Shown piece after piece: positions 1 through 11,618 of a DNA stretch of 64,000 bases (position 1 is its first letter; every line of letters begins with the position of its first letter). The notes under the pieces were generated by a model, which worked only from the letters and a program-made list of their open reading frames with translations, had not been told where the DNA came from and made no database searches. The position numbers and the translations under genes are program-made. This DNA comes from Stentor coeruleus. Taxonomy: Eukaryota; Ciliophora; Heterotrichea; Heterotrichida; Stentoridae. The DNA is taken from the NCBI GenBank assembly GCA_001970955.1, contig MPUH01000043.1, forward strand, positions 1 to 64,000, in the 5' to 3' direction.

Positions 1-308
1 ACTTAATTCTATATATTAACTTTTTATATCTGGGGAATATAAATCAGTTTTTTATTTTAATAGATATATCAATTTATGTATAAGTATCATTAGTATTATG
101 GGGAAATTTTATTTGAAATGATAAAAATTTAACTCCCATATATGCAATGATTGCTCAACTTACAAATCAATTAAGCATACTAGTTTGAAATTAAGTTTTT
201 TTTGAAATAGTTTTCTTTCGACTTTTCCCAAGAAAACTTAAAATTATAACTTACAATTTTAATTTGGCAAGCGATTTTTTATGAAAGAATTTTAGATTAC
301 CTAACTAA
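1..308. other. AT-rich 3' flank, no gene seen
   Basis: This stretch lies downstream of the minus-strand channel gene and reaches the window edge. I see no long open frame, tRNA boxes or repeat in it. Confidence 0.6.
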
Positions 309-3300
309 TTATTTGTTTAGGATCTTCAAAACTAATTCAATACTTCCTTGAATATTAGAAATGCTTTTTTCAATATCTTCAACTCTATTACTGACAGCTT
401 TTACTTCTTTACTGACAGTTTTTACTTCTTCACTGATAATCGTTTTAACACTCTTAGTTTCTTCACTAACAGCTTTTACTTCTCCACTGACAGCTTTTAC
501 TACTTCGCTGACAACTTTTACTTCGTCACTAACAACTTTTATTTTTTCACTGATAACTTCAACTTTATTTTCAATAGTCTTAGTTTCTTCACTTATCTGC
601 TTTTGATTTTCATCAAATGAAGGTTTTAGGTATTTTGTAAAAAATTCATCTTTTAGGTAATCACGCAAATCTATTACTTTTCCTTTCCATTCAGCTCCTG
701 TTGCTTCATACGCATGAACGCAAACATGTAAGTATTTGTCATTATTAGTACTACCAAAATATGATATAATTTGTTCAGTTTCTGATATAACTTGGGCCAT
801 TTCAGTGTAGTTAAATATTTCCGCATTTAATTGAAACTCATCAAATACATCACCTAAAATAGAAATGATCATATTGAGCATAATAATCATATTTGTAGTA
901 ACAGCTGCAATAAATGTTATTGATTGGATTAAGTTAGTTTCATAAAAAGTATCAGTTTTTCCAACTATTATTCCAAAAGGAGAAGACCAGATAGAATAAT
1001 AATTGAAACTTTCGTTGGTTGAAATTGAATTCATCAATCCTAGTGACAGTGTTACATAAATAAATATGATAAAAAAGTCTTTAATTTTTATGATGCACAT
1101 TTGTATCAATTTGATAAAATACCTTGTATTACTAAAAGCTCTAAAGCCTGTAAGACCTCTTATCAAATTAAATGTTATCATAAGCCATGTCAGTAATGAA
1201 TATTCAATACTGAATAAATGCAATAAAATATAAACTACTGTAATAAAAAATCTAAAAAGATCTAAAATATTCATATTGTCTTCAAAATATATTTGACCTT
1301 GAGAAGTAAATTGAATTGCTTCCCAGACTAAAAGTATAAAGTTTATAAGTATTGAAAGATAAGAAAAAATATTTCGATCACTTTCTATTACAAAATAAAT
1401 TATTAGCAAATTGGCCCATAATAGCATGGTATATAAATACACATAATTTACTATTTCTTCCCATCTTTGATCTATTAGAAACTGTATAAATTCAGTTCTA
1501 AAAATTTCGAAATTTTTACATGAGATAATAGCACTAATCAATTTTTTGCTATCGTCTGAACCTATACCAAAAGGGAGTTTAAATACTATTTGCTTTATTT
1601 TTAGTGGTACCTTTTCTCCTTCATTTGATGAAAAATCCTGAAAAGTAATTGTATTTAAATTACTTGTTTGCTTTATTGGCAACCTTTTTATAGGATTTCC
1701 AAAATGTATTATATCATCTTGATACATCAAAATTTGAGATAAAAAATAATCTAGTTTTGATGATGAATTGCTAATGATCAGTGGCAAGTCATTTCCAAAT
1801 TCCTTAAGACCATGATAAACGTTATAACTATTTTGCTCTTCTTCAACTAAATTGTATATATTTTCTAATAATAAATCAGTAATATCTTGATGCATACACT
1901 GTATTGAATAATAAATTGGGCTATGACCAAATACGTCATATAGCATTACTACTCTTTTACTTATAAAAAGTTTTTGAAAAAATTTTGTTTCTCCAATCAT
2001 AGCCATAAAGTGAAGTACTGAAAATTTAAGGTTTGAAAACGTTATATATGTGTTTTTTATCTTCCCATATTCTTTTAATGATAATAGCATAAATGTGGAT
2101 AGCCAAAACTTATAGTCATAGATTCCGTAATTCAGACTAAGTGGATCTAAACACTTATTTGATTTACTTGAAACTATATAATTGTCTGAATCTATAATAT
2201 TTTTTGAATCAACCGAGTAAGTTTTAATACTTCCAGATTTAAACTTTACTCTGATTGACTTGCTATCTGAGCTAAATTCAATGGTTTCAATTATTTCAGA
2301 CTCAATAGGTATAGTGCATTCTACTTTTTTTTCGGTAAGATTCCATATTCTAATCAGCGTATCGCAAGATCCATTCACTAAAAACTTGCCGTCTGGACTA
2401 AAACTCACCTTATTAACTGATTTATCATGGTCTGTGAGCGTGAATTCTTCTTTTTTTTCGGCAAGGTTCCATATTTTGATCTGTTTATCGCTGAATTCAC
2501 TAGCTAAAAGCTTGCCATTTGGACTGAAACTTACACTTTTATTTTCTTTCGAGTGGCTTGTGAGCGTACATTCTTCTCTTTTTTCAAGAAGGTTCCATAT
2601 TTTAATCAGACTGTCGCAAGATCCACTAGCTAAAAACCTGCCATCTGGACTAAAACATACACTTTTAACTTCTTTTGAATGGCCTGTGAACGTGCATTCT
2701 TCTCTTTTTTCAGCAATATTCCATATTTTAATCAGTTCATCTCTACCTCCACTCGCTAAAAATCTACCATCTGGACTGAAACTCACGCTAAAAACTGCTT
2801 TTGAGTGGCCTCTAAGTGTGCATTCCTCTCTTTTTTCGTCAAAGTTCCATATTTTGATCAGCCTATCATATGATCCACTCGCTAAAAATCTGCCATCTGG
2901 ACTGAAACTCACACTATTAACCCATTGTTCATGACCTGTAAACGTAAATTCTTCTCTTTTTTCAGCAAGGATCCATATTTTGATCAGGCTATCTACACAT
3001 CCACTCGCTAAAAACCTACCATCTGGACTGAAACTCACACTAAAAATTGCATTAGAGTGGCCTGTGAGAGTGAATTCTTCTCTTTTTTCGGCAAGGTTCC
3101 ATATTTTGATTAGTTTATCGTAGGATCCACTCGCTAAAAACTTGCCATCTGGGCTGAAACTTACACAATTAACCAATTGCATATGGCCTGTGAACGTGAA
3201 TTCTTTTATTTTTTCGGCAAGGTTCCATATTTTGATATTTGTAGAGCTTCCACTGGCTAAAAATCTGTTATCTGGACTGAAGCTCATACTACAAACGAAA

Positions 3301-4403
3301 TCATCACGGTCTGTGAAGCAAAGTTCTTCTCTTTTTCCTTCAAGGTTCCATATATGAATCAGGTTATTTAAAGATCCACTAGCTAAAAATCTGCCATCTG
3401 GACTGAAACTCACACTATAAACCATTTTTGAGTAGCCTGTGAGTGTGGATTCTTCACTTTTTTCGGCAAAGTTCCATATTTTGATCAGTCCATCATGAGA
3501 TCCACTCGCTAAAAGCCTGCCATCTGGACTGAAATTCACGGAACAAACTGCTTTTGAGTGGCCTGTGAGGGTAAATTCCTCTCTTTTTTCAGTAAAGTTC
3601 CATATTTTGATTAGATTATCTTCTGATCCACTCGCTAAAAACCTGCTATCTGGACTGAAACACACACTTTTAATAGATTGATTATGACCTTTGAGCGTGT
3701 ATTCTTGTCTTTTTTCTGTAAGATTCCATATTTTGATTAGTTTATCCTCACTTCCACTCACTAAAAATCTGCCATCTGGACTGAAACTCACACTATTAAT
3801 CCAACCCTCATGGCCTGTGAGCGTGCATTCTTCTCTTTTTTCTGCAATGCTCCATATTTTGATTAGTCTATCTCTAGATCCACTCGCTATAAATCTGCCA
3901 TCTGGACTAAAACTCACACTATCTACATAAGAACTATGGCCTGTGAGTGCGCATTCTTCTTTTTTTTCATTAATATTTCATATTACGATTACTGAGCCAT
4001 CAAATCCGCTTGCTAAAAGCTTACTATCTGGACTGAAACTCAAACTATTTATACGGGAGTATGGGCATGTGAACGTGCATTCTTCTCTTTTTTCAGCAAA
4101 GTTCCATATTTTAATCAGTCCATCATTAGATCCACTCGCTAAAAGTTTGCTATTTGGACTGAAACTCACACAAAACACATTACTTTGATGCCTTTCGAGA
4201 ATTGAAACATATGATTTTTCAAGGTCCACTAGCATCGGCTCAATTTCAATAAAGTTTAAGGTTTTTTTAAGTTCTTCTAAAGCTTCATCAGCCTTGGCTT
4301 TGTTAACTATTTGCTTTTGGTTAACTTTTGAAGCCTGGATTTTCGGCAATTTTTCAGTATTAGTAAGGAGCCTTTGATCCAAAGAATCAGACATTATAAC
4401 CAT
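309..4403 (-). CDS. WD40-repeat / ankyrin / TRP-like ion channel fusion
   Basis: Reading TGA as Trp gives one frame of 1364 residues, ending in TAA. Residues ~72-700 hold 15 near-identical 42-residue WD40 repeats of the type FSPDGRFLASGS..LIKIWN, enough for two propellers. An ankyrin-like stretch follows (LHFMAMIGETKFFQKLF and DVFGHSPIYYSIQ). About six hydrophobic segments lie at ~985-1185 with the layout of a TRP or polycystin channel, and the last is rich in Met and Ile. The tail (~1267-1358) is a heptad coiled coil of repeated VKAVS-type units, which could drive tetramer assembly. The first ATG after an in-frame TAG is at 4403; a second is at 4394 (MSDSLDQ). The TGA at codon 142 replaces the Trp of the second repeat. 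The domain order is visible; a role as a plasma or ciliary membrane cation channel with a WD40 docking head is inferred. Confidence 0.85.
3978..3980 (-). other. In-frame TGA at a conserved Trp position
   Basis: The codon falls where the other repeats have the W of LIKIWN (here VIVI-TGA-NINEK). The same frame continues through the next WD40 repeat without a shift. It is best read as Trp under the Blepharisma code. Confidence 0.85.
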
Positions 4404-6061
4404 AGCTTTCACTCCTCCCTAAATCAATGTTTATTTTTGTATAACTTAGGAATTTCTTTTTTGAAAAGAAAATTTGAAGTCAATATTAAGCAAAGAAGCA
4501 ATTTTAAACGTGAAAAAGGGTTAGTTTTAAAGGATGAATAAGATAGTATAGGTAAATATTCTAAAAAACACCTCTAAGGTATAGTTGTATCTTGCACTAA
4601 TCAGAAATACGTATAGGTAAGTAAGTATCTAAAGTTCTTACAAAAAATTCAAGTATAAACTAAAAGCAAGGCACAGAAAAAGGTTTAGAGCATAATAATC
4701 ACTCACAGAAACAAAATCGACTTTTTTTTATATAAGAAGTACTAAGAGTTGAAGAAATTCATGATAATTAAGGAAGGATACGAAAATGAAATGATAAGGT
4801 TTACTAAGTCAAAAGTAAAATATTGAAGGATTTTATAACATAGATTGACTTAGAGAGTATATATAGACAAAAAGGAAAGACTTAATGAATTCAAGCATTC
4901 AATAGGAAAAGATTCAAGAATTCACAAACTAAGTAAATATAAAAACTTGGCTTAGTCTTTTAAGCTTTAAAAATTTGTTAAAATGAATAAAATATGCAAC
5001 AATTTTATTAAGTTGATCCAAGCATAGAAATAATACAATAAACTGATTGAATCGATTTTTTTGAATATAATAAAGATAAAGAAAAGATTGCATATGATAA
5101 AAACTTTGAAATTAAGATAGTAAGGTATAAATTTATTGTAGAATCTACTCAAATTTTATTTGTTTTGTGAAAGAAATATACTAAGTGGTAATTAATGGAA
5201 TGACTAAATAAAAGTTTTATATTTTGATAGATTCTAAATTCAGCTAAATATTCATTATTTTATATTTTCTAAAGTTAAACATAAATCACTAGATAATAAT
5301 TAGCATAAAAATCATGTAAATTAGCTTTCTTTATATAGTTCAGATTTTTTCCTTAGAGTATTTTTTGCCTACATCTTTATATTTTCTTAAAATTTTACTG
5401 ATTTTTCCTTTAAAATAACCCTGTATCTCTTATCATCATAACGTGGAATATTACATACATAAATCATGAGTTCAAAAAGTATAAATTCTAATAAAGCAGC
5501 ATTATAAAATAAATCAAAAATTTAAGTTGGAATAAATAATCAGCACTTACACTAATAATCTGAATATACAAACCTCTAACCACAACTTAGATATCAACAA
5601 CAATATATTTTAAAATTAATTATTAAAAAGCAAAATATAACTCATCTTTTTAATTAACAAAAATCCTAATCACCACTTGCTCTAAACAAGTAAATCCTCA
5701 ACAAAAAAACCCCAATTCCAAAAAAAATTCCTGTTAAATTTCCATTATTATCTATCAACTCTTTATAAATCTTTACAATATTTTCAATAATAGCTTACAA
5801 TCAAAAACAAAAATCTCTTAGAATATTAAATCCTAACTTAAAACTCTTCATCATTAATCATAGCTAAAATCCTAAAATCCTAAAACCCCAAAACCTTCTT
5901 CTACAAAACCCCCTCTCAACCTCAACACCAAAATCATCTTCTAAGCTTACCTCCAAACATAAAATAAAATCTTATCCTCAAATAAAAACTCTCACCTTAA
6001 CCAAAAAAATCTTGCAAAAAAGCCATATCAAAATTCAAAACTTAATGGCTTCTCCTATAAA
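4404..6061. other. 1.66-kb intergenic region
   Basis: No convincing gene is present; the only open frames are short and of low complexity. From about 5560 to 6060 the plus strand is C-rich and almost G-free, as in the 5' flanks of other genes here, and leads into the P4-ATPase start. Confidence 0.6.
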
Positions 6062-9000
6062 ATGGACCTATCACAGCACCTAGCAAACCAAAACTATCGA
6101 ACAATCCACTTATCAGGTAAAATAGCTTACAAGAACCCATCAAACAGTGTTAAAAACACAAAATACACCCTTTTCAACTTCATATTCCTTTTCTTATACT
6201 ATCAATTCAAACAACCCATGAACTTTTTTTTCCTCGCTATTGCTTTAAGCCAATTTTACCCACCTTTCCAAGTAGGTTTCTTATTCACATATATAGCCCC
6301 TCTTGTATTTGTTTTAGTTGTTACAATGAGTAAAGAGGCTTATGATGATTTTTTAAGATGGAAACGTGATAAAGAAGTCAATAGTCAGCTTTATGTAAGA
6401 GAAACCCTTACTGGGAATCAGAAAATTGAGTCAAGTGAAATTGAAGTAGGACAGATACTCCATATTATGCATGGTGAACGTATACCTGCTGATATGATTT
6501 TACTTAAAACTCATGATGAAAGTGGAACTGTTTTTATTAAGACTGATCAACTTGATGGAGAAACTGATTGGAAACTTAGAAAAAGTGTTGTCATGACCCA
6601 GCCCATGGAAGTCCGAAGTCTTTTTACTTTAGCTGCGAGTATAGTAATAAAGCCTCCAGAAAGAAATATTTATGAATTCACAGGGAAAATCCAACAACAT
6701 CAAGGTATAGAAGAAGGTCTTGGTTTAGAAAATACCCTTTGGGCTAATACAACATTAGCTTCAGGTAGTTGTACTGGTATAGTTATTTACACAGGTAAAG
6801 AAACCAGAAGTGTAATGAATTCTCGTGAACCTTCAAATAAAATTGGTACAACAGATAAAGAACTTAACAATTTATCAATATGCCTCGTTATCCTTATGCT
6901 TGTAATAGCTTTTTTCTTATTATCCCTTTCTGGATTTACTGAAAACTCAACAGTATCTTTAATCCGTTATGTACTACTCTTAACAAACATAATCCCAATA
7001 TCTTTAAGAGTCAATATGGATTTAGCTAAGATCTTTTATTGCTATCAAATTTCTAATGATGAAAACATAGGAAAAGCTAAACCTCGTAATAGGACAATCC
7101 CAGAAGAATTAGGTCGGATTCATTATTTACTAACAGACAAAACAGGGACTTTGACTAAAAACGAAATGGTTCTTAAAGTTGTAAGTCTTGAAAATGTAAC
7201 TTTTAATTCTGATGAAGTGAATATGACTGAAATGAGAGACTTGATAAATAAAAACCTTGACTCAAACTTACACCCAATAGGTGATTGGGAAGTTAAAAAG
7301 AAAAAAAGAAAAAGAGAACCTGATTTCGCTTTAAGAGACTATGCAACAGCTTTAGCTATGTGTAATAACGTCACTCCTATAAAAGAAGAAAATGGAGAAA
7401 AAGGATTACAAGCTAGTTCACCAGATGAAATTGCTTTAGTTAGATTCGCTGAAGAAATAGGTATTGAATTATATAAACGTACATCAAAAAAAATCATTAT
7501 CAGAACTGTAAAAGGTCGAGACTCATATATGATTCTCAATATCTTCCCATTTACTTCAGCAAGTAAACGTATGGGTATTATTTTATACCATAAAAAAACA
7601 GATCGGATAATTTTTTACCTTAAAGGTGCAGATGAGGTAATAAAAGAAAAAATAGCATCAAATGTAGCTCAGACTAAAATGATTGAAGACTGTGAAACTT
7701 ATGCAATGGAAGGACTTAGAACTTTAGCTATAACCCAAAGAATTTTAACTAAAGATGAGTATGATGAGTTTAAAAAAAACTATGATAAAGCTGCAGCTTC
7801 AATGGATAATCGTGATGATATGTTAAGAAAAGTTATAGACACTATAGAAAAAAATATGGATTATCTTGGGGTTACTGGAGTTGAAGATAAATTACAAGAT
7901 GGGGTTGATAAAGTTATAAGTAAACTTAATAGTGGGGGAATAAAAATCTGGATGCTTACTGGGGATAAAGTAGAAACAGCAAAATGTATAGCTATAGCAA
8001 CAGGATTAAGAAAAAGAGAAAATAAATTTATTGAACTTACAGGCTTAAGAAGTGAAAACGATATAAGAAATAGCATATTATTAAAAGATGACCCTGAAAA
8101 CCCTAATTATGTTTTAGTTATTGATGGACAAACATTAGCTTCAGTTCTTCAGTATTTCAGTAAAGAATTCGTGAAATTCGCATCAAATTGTGCGGGTGTT
8201 GTATGTTGTAGAGTGAGTCCTACACAAAAGTCTCAGATTGTTGAAGCTTTACAAAAAGAAACGATTTTTAGAGTTTGTGCTATTGGCGATGGGGGGAATG
8301 ATGTTGGGATGATTCAAGCAGCACATGTTGGTATTGGTGTTGAAGGTAAAGAAGGGCATCAAGCTTCATTAGCTGCTGATTTTTCTATAAGCGAATTCAA
8401 ATTTTTAGCTGATTTAGTTTTATGGCATGGCAGGCTAAGCTATTTAAGAACTGCAAAACTTGCGAATTTCGTATTTCATAGAGGGATGATTATTTCAGTG
8501 ATTCAAATATTATTTATTGTCCTTTTTTATTACTCAGCAATTCCTATTTATAATGGGTATCTTATGTTTGGATACTCAACAGCTTTTACTTCATTACCGG
8601 TTTTTGCTTTAATACTTGATGTGGATTTTGATAGAAAAAGCATTGATGGATATCCTATTTTGTATAGAACTGTACAATTAGGTCGTGCTTTGAATATGAC
8701 AAGGTTCTTTTTGTGGATGTTTAAAAGTGTGTATCAAGGATCAGCGATAATGCTTTTGTCTTTAATATTATTCCCTCATGACAATTTTGTTAATGTTGTG
8801 GCGATAACTTTTTCTTCTTTGATACTTACTGAGTTATTGAATATTTTCTCACAGATACAGACTTGGAATTTTTTCATGGTTTTAGCTGAGTTGTTATCGC
8901 TTTTTGTTTATGTGGTATCTATTGTGTTTTTGAAAGGGTACTTTGATTTGAGGTTTATTGTTAGAGCAGACTTTTTCTGGAAAGTACTGATTATCACGGC

Positions 9001-9091
9001 AGTAGCTTGGCTGCCACTTCATATGACTAAAGTTATAAAAGAGAAAATATGGCCTCCGAAAAACAGACAGATTCAAGATTACAATAATTAG
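6062..9091 (+). CDS. P4-type phospholipid flippase, Neo1/ATP9 class
   Basis: A full-length P-type ATPase of 1009 residues, close to the usual length of ATP9A/Neo1p. It has the P4-class N-terminal membrane pair, the actuator motif DQLDGETDWKLR (~162-173; the DW form marks the Neo1/ATP9 branch), the phosphorylation motif DKTGTLTKNE with Asp359, the nucleotide-binding motif KGADEVI and the hinge GDGGNDVGMIQAA, followed by about six C-terminal membrane spans. These enzymes use ATP to move aminophospholipids to the cytosolic leaflet of Golgi and endosomal membranes; this class normally works without a Cdc50 subunit. The ATG directly follows a TATAAA run. The first 120 bases carry 32 C and 11 G, while 8881-8940 carries 4 C and 15 G. 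Confidence 0.95.
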   Translation: MDLSQHLANQNYRTIHLSGKIAYKNPSNSVKNTKYTLFNFIFLFLYYQFKQPMNFFFLAIALSQFYPPFQVGFLFTYIAPLVFVLVVTMSKEAYDDFLRWKRDKEVNSQLYVRETLTGNQKIESSEIEVGQILHIMHGERIPADMILLKTHDESGTVFIKTDQLDGETDWKLRKSVVMTQPMEVRSLFTLAASIVIKPPERNIYEFTGKIQQHQGIEEGLGLENTLWANTTLASGSCTGIVIYTGKETRSVMNSREPSNKIGTTDKELNNLSICLVILMLVIAFFLLSLSGFTENSTVSLIRYVLLLTNIIPISLRVNMDLAKIFYCYQISNDENIGKAKPRNRTIPEELGRIHYLLTDKTGTLTKNEMVLKVVSLENVTFNSDEVNMTEMRDLINKNLDSNLHPIGDWEVKKKKRKREPDFALRDYATALAMCNNVTPIKEENGEKGLQASSPDEIALVRFAEEIGIELYKRTSKKIIIRTVKGRDSYMILNIFPFTSASKRMGIILYHKKTDRIIFYLKGADEVIKEKIASNVAQTKMIEDCETYAMEGLRTLAITQRILTKDEYDEFKKNYDKAAASMDNRDDMLRKVIDTIEKNMDYLGVTGVEDKLQDGVDKVISKLNSGGIKIWMLTGDKVETAKCIAIATGLRKRENKFIELTGLRSENDIRNSILLKDDPENPNYVLVIDGQTLASVLQYFSKEFVKFASNCAGVVCCRVSPTQKSQIVEALQKETIFRVCAIGDGGNDVGMIQAAHVGIGVEGKEGHQASLAADFSISEFKFLADLVLWHGRLSYLRTAKLANFVFHRGMIISVIQILFIVLFYYSAIPIYNGYLMFGYSTAFTSLPVFALILDVDFDRKSIDGYPILYRTVQLGRALNMTRFFLWMFKSVYQGSAIMLLSLILFPHDNFVNVVAITFSSLILTELLNIFSQIQTWNFFMVLAELLSLFVYVVSIVFLKGYFDLRFIVRADFFWKVLIITAVAWLPLHMTKVIKEKIWPPKNRQIQDYNN

Positions 9092-9237
9092 TAGTTAGTA
9101 AGTTAATAATCAGTGGCTTTAAGAGTTGTATATAAAATCACATATTTAGCTTTGTAATACCTCAAGAGCCCTTCCTCATAAAATGCCGATCTTTAGTAAA
9201 GGATTAAGCAAAAACCATTCCGTTATATAAATATATA

Positions 9238-10893
9238 ATGGGAGACTTAAAATTTCCTGACGAAAAAGCTTATTCAGTCAATGTAGTAACACCTGTTGAT
9301 GAAAAACCTGATAAACTAGAGAACTTGAACCATGAAACCACCGAGACCGTTGAAGCAAGAAATTTATCCCCTGCAAGGATAACAAAATCAGTATCTAAAA
9401 ACCCAGCTTCAAGCCTAAATGAAAGCACTCCAGGCCCAGGAAGTTATTCTCTATGCTTAAACTCAAACTCCCCAGCTTTTTCTATAAGCAAAAGTCCTCG
9501 TTCAAATCTTATCGATTCAAGCCCAGGACCAGGTGACTATGAAAACAAACGTTTAAGTACAGGTCCAGAGTTATCATTTGCCAAAAGCACAAGAGAATTA
9601 TTCCCTCAATACCCAAGTCCAGGTCCAGGTGATTATAATCCTCATATCCAAGAGCATTCATATTCAAGTATTCTTATAGGAAAACCAAAAGATGAGCCAA
9701 AACTAAACACCCCAGGTCCAGGAAGTTATAATCTAGATATACATAAAAACTCTCAAACATTTTCTATATCCCGAAGTCCTAGATTTCAAAGTAAAGATCT
9801 TTCACCAGGACCTAGTGACTATAATACTGAAATAAAAAGTCATAGCCCAACATGCAAAATAGGTAAAGCTAAAAGACTTTTACTTGGAGATATCATCGCT
9901 ATACATTCAACAGAACCTGGACCAACAACATACTCAGGTACACCTAAAATTCACACCTCATCAGCATTTATAATAGGAAAACCTAAAGAAACTATTTCAA
10001 ACTCCCCTGGACCAGCTGAGTATTTTTCAGAAAACCTTATAACACGTCCTAAATCATCAGCTTTTTCTATAGGAAATTCTAAAAGACCTAATGCTGTTAG
10101 AAACAATTACCCTGGACCTTGTGATTATAATACAAGTCCTCGATCTAATTCTCAGAAATACTCATTTGCAAGAACTTCAAGAAGTTTCATACAAAATTCT
10201 GAATCCCCTGGTCCAAGTTATAATCCTCAATCAACATTAAGTAAAGTTGGAGGGGTTATAAGTCCTCGTTTTGGGGTTAAAGAAGATATTAGTCCAGGGC
10301 CAGGATCTTATAACAACAGTCCTTGTGTCTCACCAAATAAAGGTTTTACAATACCAAAAGCTGAAAAGTATGAAAAAATACAAAGTTCTTCTGTAAGTCC
10401 TTTATCTTATGATACTAATATAAGAAGTACTTCACCAAAATTCTCATTTGGTAAATCTAGAAGAGAAGAATTGTTTAAACAAGATACTAACCCTGAAATA
10501 CTTTATATTAGTAAACCAAATACTTCACCAAAAATCTCATTAAGAGGTAAACCTAAAGATTTGAAAATCGACACAATACCAGGTCCAGGAACGTATTCGA
10601 CTATAATTAAAAATAACTCGCCAATGTACTCAATTGGTAAAAGCAAAAGAGAAAAACCAACAGAAAACTCCCCAGGGCCAGGAGAATATACCCCTAAATC
10701 TTTAAGTAAAAGTTTTTCATGCAAGTTTAGTAAAAGCGAAAGAATAAGTCTTTTCACAGTTAACACGAGCATTTCAAGATTTGTAAATACCCCTTATAAA
10801 CCGGTATTAGGACATAAAGATAATGAAAGTCCACCTAAAGTGAGGAAAAATAACTACACTCGGATCAAAAACGCTTTGAAGATAAACTCTTAG
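9238..10893 (+). CDS. STPGR (sperm-tail PG-rich) repeat protein, ODF3/SHIPPO-like
   Basis: 551 residues built from about a dozen imperfect repeats with the core [ST]PGPG.Y (STPGPGSYSL, SPGPGDYENK, TPGPGSYNLD and so on) spaced by ~35-40 residues. Between them lie short S.FSIGK.R motifs. The repeat is typical of ODF3/SHIPPO and CIMAP proteins that bind ciliary or cortical microtubules. There is no membrane segment, and the basic C terminus lacks repeats. The ATG at 9238 is the first in frame and follows an ATATATA run. The next gene begins 29 nt after its TAG on the same strand. The family assignment is clear from the repeats; axonemal or cortical location is inferred. Confidence 0.85.
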   Translation: MGDLKFPDEKAYSVNVVTPVDEKPDKLENLNHETTETVEARNLSPARITKSVSKNPASSLNESTPGPGSYSLCLNSNSPAFSISKSPRSNLIDSSPGPGDYENKRLSTGPELSFAKSTRELFPQYPSPGPGDYNPHIQEHSYSSILIGKPKDEPKLNTPGPGSYNLDIHKNSQTFSISRSPRFQSKDLSPGPSDYNTEIKSHSPTCKIGKAKRLLLGDIIAIHSTEPGPTTYSGTPKIHTSSAFIIGKPKETISNSPGPAEYFSENLITRPKSSAFSIGNSKRPNAVRNNYPGPCDYNTSPRSNSQKYSFARTSRSFIQNSESPGPSYNPQSTLSKVGGVISPRFGVKEDISPGPGSYNNSPCVSPNKGFTIPKAEKYEKIQSSSVSPLSYDTNIRSTSPKFSFGKSRREELFKQDTNPEILYISKPNTSPKISLRGKPKDLKIDTIPGPGTYSTIIKNNSPMYSIGKSKREKPTENSPGPGEYTPKSLSKSFSCKFSKSERISLFTVNTSISRFVNTPYKPVLGHKDNESPPKVRKNNYTRIKNALKINS

Positions 10894-10922
10894 GATTATT
10901 TTCTTAATAATTATTATCAAAA

Positions 10923-11618
10923 ATGGGTTGTAATCCCTCTAGACCAACAAATAATCCTATAATAGTCAGTTCAATACCACAAAACACGATTCTTGATAAC
11001 AAAATCACTAAAGTTGACCATCGTGTATTAAGCAAAAAATTCATACCGATTAAACAAAATAATCATGGAATTCAGATTGAAGCAGTTGAAGCACTTGATA
11101 TATTAGCTTTTGATCCAAGAAATGGGGTTAAACATGAATATGAAATAAGTGGAATACCTCATTATAGCGTTGATAATATCACACTTAATGGAAAATGGCT
11201 TTATATTGAAAATTGGAACTCATTAGAAAAAGAATGTACGTTTGAAAGAGAAACTCAACATAAAATTGAAAAAGAGTTTATTAAAGGGTCTTTAAGATGT
11301 GAATTTAAATTGTATGAAAATTTCGCTGAGATTATTTTTAAAGATATGATTGTACTTGGAAATAGAAAAGATGGCTCTGGGAAAAAAGAACATTTTGCAT
11401 ACCCGATTAAAAGGACACCAATGAGAAGAGAAGGGTTAGGGTGGAATGCTTCTGATGGGGTTATAAGGCCAATTTGTAAAGAGATTGAGGATATACTGAA
11501 TTTTACTCATGGGGTTTATACGTTTAGATTTGAAAATTCGACTATTACTATTGATATGGAAAAAAAAGCTTTTATTGATTCGGAAAGCGCATTAGCAAAA
11601 CCGTTAATCAAGCTTTAA
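10923..11618 (+). CDS. N-myristoylation-type protein, weakly WWE-like
   Basis: 231 residues starting MGCNPSRPT, an N-myristoylation signal with a Cys at position 3 suited to palmitoylation, so the protein is probably tethered to a membrane. The body is soluble and rich in Trp, Phe and Tyr. Two stretches (GKWLYIENWNS with FAEIIFKDMIVLGNRKDGS, and VYTFRFENSTITIDMEKK) loosely recall the WWE fold, which binds ADP-ribose-type ligands, but I cannot confirm it. It begins 29 nt after the STPGR stop. Function unknown. Confidence 0.75.
   Translation: MGCNPSRPTNNPIIVSSIPQNTILDNKITKVDHRVLSKKFIPIKQNNHGIQIEAVEALDILAFDPRNGVKHEYEISGIPHYSVDNITLNGKWLYIENWNSLEKECTFERETQHKIEKEFIKGSLRCEFKLYENFAEIIFKDMIVLGNRKDGSGKKEHFAYPIKRTPMRREGLGWNASDGVIRPICKEIEDILNFTHGVYTFRFENSTITIDMEKKAFIDSESALAKPLIKL

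Noticed and set aside
348-620. Open frames on the plus strand under the channel gene
   Set aside because: They mirror the repetitive coiled-coil and WD40 coding of the opposite strand, which explains the repeated LPSGLKLTLL-like peptides.
4967-5152. 61-codon open frame, minus strand
   Set aside because: Low-complexity hydrophobic translation of AT-rich spacer with no family resemblance.
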